Assembly (NCBI RefSeq): GCF_016482825.1
Contig: NZ_JAEMNV010000001.1
Span: 248,001 to 312,000, forward strand
Direction of reading: 5' to 3'
Length of the DNA stretch: 64,000 nt
Origin: Antrihabitans stalagmiti
Lineage (GTDB): Bacteria; Actinomycetota; Actinomycetes; Mycobacteriales; Mycobacteriaceae
Shown: piece after piece, positions 17,314 to 30,113 of the stretch
How the letters are laid out: the number at the start of each line of letters is the position of its first letter
How positions within the stretch are numbered: the first letter of the stretch is position 1
Notes under the pieces: generated by a model
What the model was told of the DNA's origin: nothing
Seen by the model: only the letters and a program-made list of their open reading frames with translations
Database searches by the model: none
Position numbers and translations under genes: made by a program

Positions 17314-17928
17314 ATGAACGACACGCTCGCCGCGACCCGCAGGTCACTGCACGGAATCATCGAACTCCTGATCGCCGGACCCCAGTATCGCCTGTACGAG
17401 TCGATCCGCCTGATCGTTACACCGCAGGGGATCGCCGGTGCGAAGATGCCGATCGCGATCGAAGCCACCGAACTCGTGACCCCACAGGGGCGATACCCGC
17501 TGACCGGCAGCTACCGGGCACTGGCTGCCGTCGCCGGAGTGGAGCCGGGCGGACCCGATGGGCTGTACACCGATACCTCCGGCGTCTCCGCCGACGAGGA
17601 ACTGGAGATCGACCCTGCTGCGATGAGCCTCGTGCTCGGCTGGTTCAAGCTCGGCGACAGCGCGTTGCGCGCCTTCGCACCGACGCAGGACCCTGTGCTG
17701 TGGCCGGAGCATTTCGACCTCGGCATCGTCGTCGGCGACGTCAACTACGGAATCTCACCGGGCGACGACGCGCACCCGGACCCCTACGCGTACGTCGGTC
17801 CACACACGCCGCGGACCGGACCGTTCTGGAACGCGTCCTTCGGTGCCCAACGGGCCGTCGGGGACCTGCCGACCGCGGAATCGATCGTCGAGTTCTTCGA
17901 ACAGGGCAGGCAGGAGGCGGCCGTGTAA
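17314..17928 (+). CDS. Unknown soluble protein, 204 aa
   Basis: A 204-residue protein with a strong ribosome site (GGAGGAGG) before its ATG. No signal peptide, membrane span or known catalytic motif is visible. The N-terminal third is moderately hydrophobic; the C-terminal half is rich in Gly, Asp and Pro with a Trp-rich stretch around LWPEHFDLGIVVGDVNYG. It is divergent from the biosynthetic operon and lies 77 bp before the ECF sigma gene. I do not recognise the family; a role with either neighbour is not supported by the sequence. Confidence 0.65.
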   Translation: MNDTLAATRRSLHGIIELLIAGPQYRLYESIRLIVTPQGIAGAKMPIAIEATELVTPQGRYPLTGSYRALAAVAGVEPGGPDGLYTDTSGVSADEELEIDPAAMSLVLGWFKLGDSALRAFAPTQDPVLWPEHFDLGIVVGDVNYGISPGDDAHPDPYAYVGPHTPRTGPFWNASFGAQRAVGDLPTAESIVEFFEQGRQEAAV

Positions 17929-18005
17929 CGCTTTCGGCTGCTCTTCGCACTGTGCGGTATGAACGGGTCAGATTGCGACTTCGACATCCGACGTGAGGAG
18001 GTTCC

Positions 18006-18677
18006 ATGCCGGTAGCGTTTGCCCCGATGACAGCTCACCTCGACTCCGACGATCAGGTCCGACGCGAGCGGCTACTTGTCGAACGACTTCGAGCGGGCGA
18101 CGAGCGGGCGTTCGTCGAACTTGTCGAGGCCCACACACCGATGATGCTGCGCGTCGCGCGCGGCTACGTAGCCAACCACGAAACGGCCGAGGAAGTTGTC
18201 CAGGAGACGTGGATCGCGCTGGTCAAAGGCGTCGACAAGTTCGAAGGGCGGTCGAGTCTGCGGACATGGTTGTTCCGAGTTCTCGTCAACATCGCAAAGA
18301 CAAGGGGCGTTCGCGACCACAACGTCGCTGTCGCAGAGCGGGCACCGTACCCGGCAGGCGCGTCGGTCGATCCGACTCTGTTCCGGACGGAAGACGATCC
18401 GTGGCCTCGGCATTGGGTGACGCCACCGCCGGCGTGGCTACCGACCCCGGAGGGTTCGGTACTGGAGGCGGAGATGCGTGACATCACCCGGCGTGAACTC
18501 GAGCGCCTACCCGAGCAGCAACGGCAGGTGGTCGCGCTGCGCGATGTCCTCGGCTTCGACGCGCAGGAGGTGTGCACCTTGCTGTCCTTGACGCCCGCGA
18601 ACCAACGGGTTCTGCTGCACCGAGGTCGGACGCGCATCAGAGCGAGTCTGGCCGACTATCTAGGAGTCCACTCGTGA
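18006..18677 (+). CDS. ECF-type RNA polymerase sigma factor
   Basis: A 223-residue sigma-70 family protein with region 2 at about 32-100 (ETAEEVVQETWIALVKGVDKFEG; SLRTWLFRVLVNIAKT) and region 4 at about 160-215 (LPEQQRQVVALRDVLGFDAQEVC, then LHRGRTRIRASL). Region 3 is absent, as in extracytoplasmic-function factors. ATG at 18006 with GAGGAGG directly upstream. The stop overlaps the GTG of a small zinc-binding anti-sigma gene, a typical sigma/anti-sigma pair. The signal and regulon are unknown. Confidence 0.9.
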   Translation: MPVAFAPMTAHLDSDDQVRRERLLVERLRAGDERAFVELVEAHTPMMLRVARGYVANHETAEEVVQETWIALVKGVDKFEGRSSLRTWLFRVLVNIAKTRGVRDHNVAVAERAPYPAGASVDPTLFRTEDDPWPRHWVTPPPAWLPTPEGSVLEAEMRDITRRELERLPEQQRQVVALRDVLGFDAQEVCTLLSLTPANQRVLLHRGRTRIRASLADYLGVHS

Positions 18678-18922
18678 CCGCCACGCCGATGGACTGCCAG
18701 GACCTGGTCGAACTGATCACCGCCTATCTCGACGATGCGTTGGACGAGCCGACGCGGCGGCGATTCGACGAGCACCTGGCCGAGTGCGACCCCTGCGTCG
18801 CCTACGTCGAGCAATTCAAGACGACGGTCGGCAGTCTGGCCTCGCTGCACACCGATGCACCGCAACAGTTGAACCCAGACTTCACGCTGCGACTGCTCAG
18901 CGCATTTCGCGACTGGAAGTAA
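18674..18922 (+). CDS. Zinc-finger (ZAS/zf-HC2) anti-sigma factor, soluble
   Basis: An 82-residue protein starting at GTG in a GTGA overlap with the sigma gene. It has the anti-sigma zinc motif H-L-A-E-C-D-P-C (HxxxCxxC) about residues 38-45 with an upstream Cys-Gln helix (MDCQDLVEL). There is no transmembrane helix, so the factor is cytosolic, like RsrA-type redox sensors. It should sequester the co-encoded sigma factor; thiol sensing is possible because zinc-bound cysteines are available. Confidence 0.85.
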   Translation: MTATPMDCQDLVELITAYLDDALDEPTRRRFDEHLAECDPCVAYVEQFKTTVGSLASLHTDAPQQLNPDFTLRLLSAFRDWK

Positions 18923-18926
18923 ACTC

Positions 18927-19820
18927 TCAGGCGCCTTTGCGAGCCCTGGTCGCCGTCGCTTTGGCCGGTGCCTTCTTCGCGGCAGCCTTCTTGGCCGGTG
19001 CTTTCTTCGCAGGCTCGCGTGTGGTGCTCGACTTCTTACCGGCTGCCGCGTCCACACTGCGTTGCAATGCAGCGACCAGGTCGACGACTTCGGCGTCCTC
19101 GGATTCCTCTTCGGCTTCGGCCGCGGGGATGACGGCCTTGCCGCCTGCCGCGACGGCATCCTCCAGCATCTTGCGCAGTTCGATTTGATAGTCGTCGGTG
19201 TACTCCGACGGATCGAAGTCGCCGGACATGCTCTCGACAAGCGTTTCGGCCATCTTCAATTCCTGGGGGCGCGGTTCGGAGACGTCGTCCAACGACGAAA
19301 ACTCCGCTGCACGAACCTCATCCGGCCACAGCAGGGTCTGCAACACGAGCACGCCGTCGCGAACTCGCAGTGCAGCAAGCCGGGTCTTCTGGCGAAGAGT
19401 GAAATGCACGAGCGCGGTCTGGTCGATCTTCTCTAGCGTCTTCGCAAGCAGCACATACGCTTTCGGCGTCGCCGAGTCGGGTTCGAGGTAGTAGCTCTTG
19501 TCGAGCAGGATCGGATCCAACTGTTCGGAAGGTACGAACTGCAACACCGGGATCTCGTGCTTCTCGGCCGCGGGCAACTTGTTGAATTCGACGTCGGTCA
19601 AGATCACCCGATCACCTTCGGGGGATTCCCATGCCTTGTCGATGTCGGCGTACTGCACCGAGTTTCCGCACACCGAGCAGACTCGGTCGTACTTGATTCG
19701 ACCGCCGTCCTTGGCGTGTACCTGGTGAAACTTGATGTCGTGATCGTCGGTGGCGGTGTACACCTTCACCGGAACGTTCACGAGTCCGAACGCGATTGAG
19801 CCCTTCCAGATCGACCTCAT
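18927..19820 (-). CDS. Ku homologue, non-homologous end joining
   Basis: A 297-residue bacterial Ku protein beginning MRSIWKGSIAFGLVNVPVK, the characteristic N-terminus. The homodimeric ring domain spans about residues 1-240 and includes CSVCG. The tail (about 250-297) is a Lys/Ala-rich low-complexity arm with repeats of PAKKA and AKKAPAK, which in other actinobacteria binds DNA and helps threading. Bacterial Ku binds broken ends and recruits ligase LigD, which is not in this window. Its ATG overlaps the lycopene cyclase stop (ATGA), an odd coupling of repair and pigment genes. Confidence 0.93.
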   Translation of the reverse strand: MRSIWKGSIAFGLVNVPVKVYTATDDHDIKFHQVHAKDGGRIKYDRVCSVCGNSVQYADIDKAWESPEGDRVILTDVEFNKLPAAEKHEIPVLQFVPSEQLDPILLDKSYYLEPDSATPKAYVLLAKTLEKIDQTALVHFTLRQKTRLAALRVRDGVLVLQTLLWPDEVRAAEFSSLDDVSEPRPQELKMAETLVESMSGDFDPSEYTDDYQIELRKMLEDAVAAGGKAVIPAAEAEEESEDAEVVDLVAALQRSVDAAAGKKSSTTREPAKKAPAKKAAAKKAPAKATATRARKGA

Positions 19821-20998
19821 GTGTCCATGATGGTCGAATCCGACCGTTTAGGCGAGCGATTGCCTGGCAAGATCGTCGACTTCACGGCGATACTCCGCAG
19901 TCCCGGCGGGAAATGTGCGAACAACTTTCGCATCGCAACGGCGGTGCCCGCGAGGTCGTTGCGATCGGAAAGATAGGCCCGCTGTAGTTCGATCGGCAGG
20001 TCGAAGAACGTGGCGAAGAACGGCGCCACCTGCGCCGCGTCCATGCCGAGCAACATCTTGAGGCCAGCGCGACGCAGCTTGCGAACCCCGCGAGCGGGCA
20101 ACGGCCACAACAGTTCTCGCAGGTCCTCGCCTCCGGCGATGGCTTTCGCGACCGGGTCGGCGAGGCCTAGCGCCATGGCGACGCTGTAGCCGGTTCCCGG
20201 GTGCATAAATCCGCCGCGTGAGCCGAAAGCTGTTGCGGTGCTCGTGAACAGCCTGCGTGGACCTGGTTCCACGGGAAACCGAACGCGTTCCAACCGTTCG
20301 GTTCCGTCGATTCGCACCCCTCGCGAGCGCAAACGCACCTCCAGGCGTGCGCGCAGCTCGCGCAGATGCAGACCGGGGCGACCGACGAGGCAGGTCTCCT
20401 CGAGTAGGATTTCGTCGCTGCCGAGCGGCACCGCATAGAGGAAAGACGGCGGATCCGTCGGCGAGGTGCCGTTGTCGCGACGCCAGTCCATAAACCACGC
20501 GGCGGCACCTTCCAGCGCGCGTCGCCCCGTCTCGCCATCGACGACGACGCCGAACGCGGTCTGCTCGGCTGTCGCCGGCGTCCGCGTCGTCCCGCGCGCG
20601 TCGATCACGGTTCCTGCGCGCAGGGTCGTGCCGTCGGTCAGCGTCACCGAGTCCTCGGCGACGTCGACCGCCGTTCCTGTCACGACGAAGTTGTAGTCGA
20701 ACGAGAGCGAATCCTGCAGGCGGCGAGAATTCAGTACCGAGTAGGCGCGCGGAATCGTCTGCCGTCTTGTCGTCCAGACGTCCGGCTCGTCCGTCGTCGT
20801 CGCGATGACCGAGCGATCGAGCCAGTGCGGGAGTTCGTCGTCCCAGATGGCGTAGGTCGGTGTCCACGTTCGATGTGGATGTGTCTCGACGGCGCGAACC
20901 GACAAACCCGCTTCCGCGCAGCGATGGCTCAGTGCGAGACCGGCAGGACCGAGACCGACGACGAGAACGTCGGTCGGCGTCGTGTCCAGAGGTGCCAT
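19817..20998 (-). CDS. crtL: Lycopene beta-cyclase, CrtL/CrtY type
   Basis: A 393-residue flavoprotein with an N-terminal dinucleotide-binding motif (VLVVGLGPAGLALSHRCAEAG), a TYAIWDDELPHW stretch near residue 50 that is typical of lycopene cyclases, and FGSRGGFMHPGTGYSVAMAL near residue 260. These enzymes close beta-ionone rings on lycopene at the membrane, giving carotene pigments as in coloured rhodococci. ATG at 20998 lies 5 bp after the preceding DUF2071-like gene. No other carotenoid gene is in the window. The protein could instead cyclise only one end, as in gamma-carotene formation. Confidence 0.85.
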   Translation of the reverse strand: MAPLDTTPTDVLVVGLGPAGLALSHRCAEAGLSVRAVETHPHRTWTPTYAIWDDELPHWLDRSVIATTTDEPDVWTTRRQTIPRAYSVLNSRRLQDSLSFDYNFVVTGTAVDVAEDSVTLTDGTTLRAGTVIDARGTTRTPATAEQTAFGVVVDGETGRRALEGAAAWFMDWRRDNGTSPTDPPSFLYAVPLGSDEILLEETCLVGRPGLHLRELRARLEVRLRSRGVRIDGTERLERVRFPVEPGPRRLFTSTATAFGSRGGFMHPGTGYSVAMALGLADPVAKAIAGGEDLRELLWPLPARGVRKLRRAGLKMLLGMDAAQVAPFFATFFDLPIELQRAYLSDRNDLAGTAVAMRKLFAHFPPGLRSIAVKSTILPGNRSPKRSDSTIMDT

Positions 20999-21003
20999 CG
21001 GAC

Positions 21004-21729
21004 TCAGGACCTGGTCGAACCGACGGCGTCCGCGATCAGGCCGTGGTACTTCCAGACGTAGTGCGCATCGGTCGTCCGCAGGGCACTGTCGACCTGCGCA
21101 CCGACGGCCAGGCAGTCGTCGACGAAGGTGCCACCGATCCACTCGATGAACAGCGGCTCGTAGGAGCCGTCGTCCTTGTGCAGGTCGAGAACCGTGAGGC
21201 GGCCTTCGTGGCGGGAGCGGCCGTAACTGCGAACCCCTGCCGCCATAAACGCGGCGAAATCGTCGAGGGTTGCGAAGACGGCGGACGAGAATTCGCCGCT
21301 CGGTCGCAGCGCGGCCTCGAACATGATGTCGTTGCCGTCCTGCACCCGCAGTTCGGTGGCTGGCGATTCGCGCTCGATCGCGATGTCGACGAGGCGATGC
21401 GGCGCCGCGAACCCGAGTGCCGACAACCGTGCGCCGACCGCAAAGTTCGTCTGGCGTTCCGGAACGAACACGGCCGGTTCACCCGACTCGGCGAGGATGG
21501 CATACCGCTGAGCGCAGGAGATACTGCGTGGACCGACGATCGGGGGGAGTGGTGCCAACGTCACGCCGCGGAGGTCGAGCATGCAGAACGACACCACCGC
21601 GTAACCGTTGACGACCTGCGGTGTGACGCAGGCTGGCAGTCGGTCGCGCAACACCTGCGGCGGCACCCTGAGATTGACGATGAACCGCTCGTGCATACGC
21701 GCGCTCACCGAGGGAAGGCGTGAACCCAT
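21004..21729 (-). CDS. DUF2071/YqjF-like protein
   Basis: A 241-residue soluble protein starting MGSRLPSVSARMHERFIVNLRV. The N-terminal pattern (hydrophobic strand, PPQVLRDRLP, then a Gly-rich region with VVSFCMLDLRGV) resembles DUF2071/YqjF proteins with an acetoacetate-decarboxylase-like beta-cone. I see no lysine motif sure enough to claim decarboxylase activity. It is the first gene of the minus-strand unit with crtL and ku, 5 bp before crtL, so a role in pigment or isoprenoid metabolism is possible but unproven. Confidence 0.55.
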   Translation of the reverse strand: MGSRLPSVSARMHERFIVNLRVPPQVLRDRLPACVTPQVVNGYAVVSFCMLDLRGVTLAPLPPIVGPRSISCAQRYAILAESGEPAVFVPERQTNFAVGARLSALGFAAPHRLVDIAIERESPATELRVQDGNDIMFEAALRPSGEFSSAVFATLDDFAAFMAAGVRSYGRSRHEGRLTVLDLHKDDGSYEPLFIEWIGGTFVDDCLAVGAQVDSALRTTDAHYVWKYHGLIADAVGSTRS

Positions 21730-21915
21730 GTGTGCTCAGAGCCTGCCCGACAGAACCTGGTCCCTCGTCATGTTCGGCAACGTTAGCGGAGTCACCACGA
21801 AGGTGGCAGGCGGCCTTGTCCGGAAGCGGTAAAATGGGTGGTTCTTGTGCTCGGAACCGGGCATCGACCCAGCTTCGAACCAACCGTGAAGCTCAGCCAA
21901 CCCAAGGAGAACCCT

Positions 21916-23547
<1,632 letters not shown>

Positions 23548-23648
23548 AACTTGTTCGACTACTCGCGAGTAGCAAGTCGATGGTGGTTGATCAGCTCGAG
23601 GTGAGTGTCTAGCCTTGGATCTACGCTGGTCAGCGACTGGAGGACGCC

Positions 23649-23879
23649 ATGGGCGAACGTGCAGGACTACCCAAAGGCGCCCGCGTGACGGGCAAGTCCA
23701 GAGACAAGCTGCAGAGTCAGCTCAAGAAGCAGTACGAAGCCGGTGCGAGCATCCGCTCCCTCGCGCAATCGACGGGGCGATCGTACGGCTTCATCCACAA
23801 CGTCCTCGTCGAGTCGCACACGCAGTTGCGTAGCCGTGGCGGGGCGAATCGTAGAAGGGCCTCTGCCGCAGCCGGTTAG
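23649..23879 (+). CDS. Small helix-turn-helix protein (Rv1473A-like)
   Basis: A 76-residue basic protein, start ATG with GGAGGACGCC upstream. Residues 27-58 form a helix-turn-helix (YEAGASIRSLAQSTGRSYG, then FIHNVLVESH). Its neighbours and size match Rv1473A downstream of the ABC-F gene in mycobacteria. It probably binds DNA; the target is unknown. Its stop overlaps the end of the convergent cupin gene by 4 nt. Confidence 0.75.
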   Translation: MGERAGLPKGARVTGKSRDKLQSQLKKQYEAGASIRSLAQSTGRSYGFIHNVLVESHTQLRSRGGANRRRASAAAG

Positions 23880-24376
23880 GCCTGTGCGGCGACTGTTCGG
23901 CCCGCGGTGCGCTCCTGCCACCAGTTCGGCGCGTCGACGAAGTGGTTGTCGTAAAGCTCTTGTGAGGCAGCAAGATCGGCGAGTGTCGCCGTGCCGTCCT
24001 GGATGCGTCCGAGCAACCGGAAGTAGTCGAATCGTTCGACCCCGGGTGTCAGGGCGATGAGAAGTCGTGCCGACGTGCCCGGTGCGGCACCGAATGCGTG
24101 CGTCATCCGTTTCGGGACCACCGCGGACCCGCCTGCGCCGACCGTCACGATGCGGTCGTCGAGAAGGATCTGAATCTCGCCGTCGATCACGTAGAAGAAT
24201 TCCGACGATCGGGTGTGGAAATGCGGTGCGGCACCGTCTGCGCCTAGGTCCAGCCGGACTTCGAGGGTGGATAGAGCACCGCCCGTGCTGCTCGCGTCGA
24301 GGAGCAGGTGGGTCGACACGTGTTCGTTGCCGATGACCTCGACGTCGCTCGGTTGTACAACCGCTGCGTGTTCCAT
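23876..24376 (-). CDS. Cupin-domain protein
   Basis: A 166-residue single-cupin protein. The metal-binding motif is APHFHTRSSEFFYVIDGE (HxH plus Glu) and the second half motif is RMTHAFGA with its His. The C-terminal 45 residues form a helical tail ending in WWQERTAGRT. ATG at 24376 has GGAGGACACC upstream; the longer frame is rejected. It is divergent from a MarR gene across an operator-rich gap, so it is likely under that regulator. Reaction unknown; dioxygenase-type or sensor cupins are both possible. Confidence 0.8.
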   Translation of the reverse strand: MEHAAVVQPSDVEVIGNEHVSTHLLLDASSTGGALSTLEVRLDLGADGAAPHFHTRSSEFFYVIDGEIQILLDDRIVTVGAGGSAVVPKRMTHAFGAAPGTSARLLIALTPGVERFDYFRLLGRIQDGTATLADLAASQELYDNHFVDAPNWWQERTAGRTVAAQA

Positions 24377-24397
24377 GGTGTCCTCCGTATCGCCGAG

Positions 24398-24447
24398 ATA
24401 ATTCGGTGAAAGATAATTCGCTACCGAACTATATGCCAGCGAATAAG
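24398..24447. promoter_or_regulatory. Interleaved inverted repeats between cupin and MarR genes
   Basis: ATAATTCGGT (24398-24407) pairs with ACCGAACTAT (24423-24432) with one mismatch, and GATAATTCGC (24412-24421) partly pairs with GCGAATAAG (24439-24447). Two overlapping A+T-rich half-site sets in an 79-bp divergent gap fit a MarR operator controlling both genes. Confidence 0.5.
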
Positions 24448-24455
24448 ATACGTCC

Positions 24456-24965
24456 ATGGCAGCGCAAGGAAAAGTCGACCGAGTCGATGTGATCGTCGAT
24501 CAGTGGTCGCGAGAACGACCGGACCTTCCGACGGAGGCGATGGGCATCTTCGGCCGTCTAGGTCGGGTCGCAATGCTGCTCGAGGCCGCGATAAACGCGA
24601 CGTTCGATCGGCACGGTCTCCAGCGCGGGGAGTTCGATGTGCTTGCAGCACTGCGTCGTTCGGGAGCGCCCTTCGAACTGAACCCCTCGGTTCTCGCCGA
24701 AACGATGATGCTCTCGCGCGCAGGCATGACCGGTCGGCTCGATCGGCTCGAAGGTGCCGGACTTGTCCGCCGCATTGCAGACTCGGCAGATCGCCGTAGC
24801 GTTCGGGTTGCGCTGACACCCTCGGGACGGTCCCTGGTCGACATCGTCGTTGCCGACCACGTCGAGAACGAGGAGCGGTTGCTCTCGGTGTTGGCCGCGA
24901 AGGATCGGCGGGAACTCGATCGAATCTCGCGGCTGCTTCTGGCAGGTCTCGAAGCAGGTACTTGA
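24456..24965 (+). CDS. MarR-family transcriptional regulator
   Basis: A 169-residue MarR protein. Winged helix spans about residues 62-125: LNPSVLAETMMLSRAGMTGR is the recognition region, followed by LDRLEGAGLVRR and wing residues ADRRSVRVALT. The dimerisation helices are at both ends. It is divergent from the cupin gene and 63 bp upstream of a VOC-family gene on the same strand, so it probably controls both. This module has no counterpart at this place in M. tuberculosis. Confidence 0.88.
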   Translation: MAAQGKVDRVDVIVDQWSRERPDLPTEAMGIFGRLGRVAMLLEAAINATFDRHGLQRGEFDVLAALRRSGAPFELNPSVLAETMMLSRAGMTGRLDRLEGAGLVRRIADSADRRSVRVALTPSGRSLVDIVVADHVENEERLLSVLAAKDRRELDRISRLLLAGLEAGT

Positions 24966-25028
24966 CTCTCCAGCAACGGGAGGCCAGATGGTTGTGCTGT
25001 CGCTGGAAACAACCAGAAGGAGCCCGAC

Positions 25029-25430
25029 ATGTTCTCCCTGTACCCCGTCATCTGCGCCTCCGACGTAGCGCTCAGCCGCGACTACTACCGCGATCTGCTC
25101 GGCATGAAGGTCGTCTTCGATTCGGGTTGGTTCGTCCACCTGCAGGACCCGGCGAACGAGACGGTTCAGTTGGGCATCGTCGCCCGCGAGCACGACACCG
25201 TCCCCGTCGGCTATCGAACCGCGCCTTCGGGAGTGCTGGTCACCGTCGAGGTCGACGACACAGACGCGATCCACACCAGGGCCGTCGAACACGGACTGAC
25301 CATCGTGATGCCGCTGCGCAGCGAAGAATTCGGCCAACGCCACTTCATGACAGTCGACCCGGACGGCTTGCTCGTCGACGTCGTGACGGTGATTCCGTTC
25401 AGCGAAGAGCAGGCTGCGTTCAGCGTGTGA
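25029..25430 (+). CDS. VOC-superfamily (glyoxalase/bleomycin-resistance fold) protein
   Basis: A 133-residue VOC protein of two beta-alpha-beta-beta-beta modules. FSLYPVICASDVALSRDYYRDLLGMKVVFDSGWF is the usual first module and HFMTVDPDGLLVDVVT the last strand with DPDG. Ligand residues include a His and Glu/Asp in module 2, but a full metal triad is not certain. ATG has AAGGAGCCCGAC upstream. Likely co-transcribed with the MarR gene; may be an antibiotic-binding or small-molecule isomerase/dioxygenase protein. Confidence 0.8.
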   Translation: MFSLYPVICASDVALSRDYYRDLLGMKVVFDSGWFVHLQDPANETVQLGIVAREHDTVPVGYRTAPSGVLVTVEVDDTDAIHTRAVEHGLTIVMPLRSEEFGQRHFMTVDPDGLLVDVVTVIPFSEEQAAFSV

Positions 25431-25436
25431 GCGAGG

Positions 25437-26018
25437 TCAGTTCTCGAGCGTCGGACTCTGCGTGCGCACCGATGCTTCGACGAGATCGAGTACAGCCGAA
25501 AGGTTCTCGCTGACATGTCCGGATGCGATGCGCGCAATCAGGCCGTCGAGCACAAGGTCGAGATAGCCGAGCAGAACGTCGGTCGGTACGTCTTCACGTA
25601 GTCGACCCTCCGACTTGCGCTGTTCCAATCGTGCGATCGTCGCTGCGGTGAGTTCTTCGGACCGCTGCTCCCAGTTGCGGCGGAATTCGGTGTCGGTGCG
25701 GAGACGCCGCGCGATCTCCAAACGTGTTCCGAGCCAATCGAACTGCTCCGGATGCGCCAGCATGTCACGCATCACCTGAACCAGACCCTGGGTCGCTGCG
25801 ACCTCGGCCATCCGTGCCGCGTCCTCCCTGGCCAACGCAAGGAAGAGCGCGTCCTTGTCACGGAAGTGGTGGAAGATCGCACCGCGAGACAGCCCGGTAG
25901 CTTCCTCGAGCAGCCGGACAGTTGCGCCGTCGTAACCGAATTCGGCAAAACAACGTCGCGCGCCGTCGAGAATCTGACTACGGCGCGCGGCGAGATGGTC
26001 ATCGCTGACCTTGGGCAA
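25437..26018 (-). CDS. acnR: TetR-family repressor AcnR
   Basis: A 193-residue TetR regulator. The N-terminal HTH reads GATVRLLEEATGLSRGAIFHHF (about residues 33-54); the rest is the helical ligand domain. TTG at 26016-26018 is chosen because it begins PKVSDDHLAARRSQILDGARRCF, matching Rv1474c/AcnR, with GGAGGCC upstream. It lies downstream of acn on the same strand, as in Corynebacterium glutamicum where AcnR represses aconitase. A sequence matching the AcnR operator consensus is present upstream of acn. Converges with the VOC gene, 6 bp apart. Confidence 0.88.
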   Translation of the reverse strand: MPKVSDDHLAARRSQILDGARRCFAEFGYDGATVRLLEEATGLSRGAIFHHFRDKDALFLALAREDAARMAEVAATQGLVQVMRDMLAHPEQFDWLGTRLEIARRLRTDTEFRRNWEQRSEELTAATIARLEQRKSEGRLREDVPTDVLLGYLDLVLDGLIARIASGHVSENLSAVLDLVEASVRTQSPTLEN

Positions 26019-26034
26019 AAGGCCTCCTTCGTAG

Positions 26035-26100
26035 GGCCTGCGGCCTCGTGAGTCTTTTCGGAGGGCGGGCCCTCCAAAAAGACTCACGAGCGCGAAGCGC
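26035..26100. repeat. Three-hairpin palindromic element, copy 1
   Basis: A 46-bp palindrome (26045-26090; arms CTCGTGAGTCTTTTCGGAGG..., one mismatch over 21 bp, 4-nt loop) flanked by small hairpins GGCC-TGC-GGCC (26035-26045) and GCGC-GAA-GCGC (26090-26100). It lies between acn and acnR, immediately after the acn TAG. A related copy is at 48637-48705. It can act as a terminator or attenuator in either direction. Confidence 0.75.
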
Positions 26101-29765
<3,665 letters not shown>

Positions 29766-29793
29766 GTAGAAATCATCGGGCATCGATTCGAAT

Positions 29794-29830
29794 CAGGCTG
29801 CACTCGAAAAGAGTGCAGCCTGACTTTTTT
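29794..29830 (+). terminator. Rho-independent terminator
   Basis: A perfect 12-bp stem (CAGGCTGCACTC / GAGTGCAGCCTG) with a GAAAA loop followed by AC and six T. It lies 29 bp after the Rv1476-like stop codon and should end that transcript. Confidence 0.9.
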
Positions 29831-30113
29831 GGCCGTATTCCGAGCGGGTTCTCCGCTGAAACCACGAGCATCCACCGCATCGTCGCAGGTAGAGGGCAAC
29901 AAATTACGTCGATGTTATTTGTTACTGGAGTTCCTTTAGCGGCAAAAGTGTCGTACGGTGCCATTGACACTCTTGGGGAAGAAGTGTCGCAAAGAGTGCG
30001 AAGTGGTCCCGAGTTTCCAGTGATTCAGGACGGTTCGAGTGCTCGACGGTGTGCGTCTTGTGCCGGTTTGCGTCCGTTTTTCCCGTGGGCTCAGTGGACC
30101 GAGGGAGAGATTT
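29831..30113 (+). promoter_or_regulatory. Leader region of ripA with inverted repeat
   Basis: A 283-bp gap before ripA. It contains AACAAAT-N12-ATTTGTT (29898-29923), an A+T-rich inverted repeat about 190 bp upstream of the start. Read on the minus strand the right part contains GTAACAAATAACA, reminiscent of MtrA-type direct repeats, and MtrA controls ripA in mycobacteria; this is a weak inference. No c-di-AMP (ydaO) riboswitch core could be found. Confidence 0.35.

Noticed and set aside
25437-26018. TetR protein as GBL receptor for the AfsA-type operon
   Set aside because: Sequence and position match AcnR, and an AcnR operator is present upstream of acn. The other TetR (60333-60959) is more than 40 kb away from the operon and next to acyl-metabolism genes.
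29831-30113. c-di-AMP (ydaO-type) riboswitch upstream of ripA
   Set aside because: Actinobacterial cell-wall hydrolase genes can carry one, but the conserved core could not be found in this leader.
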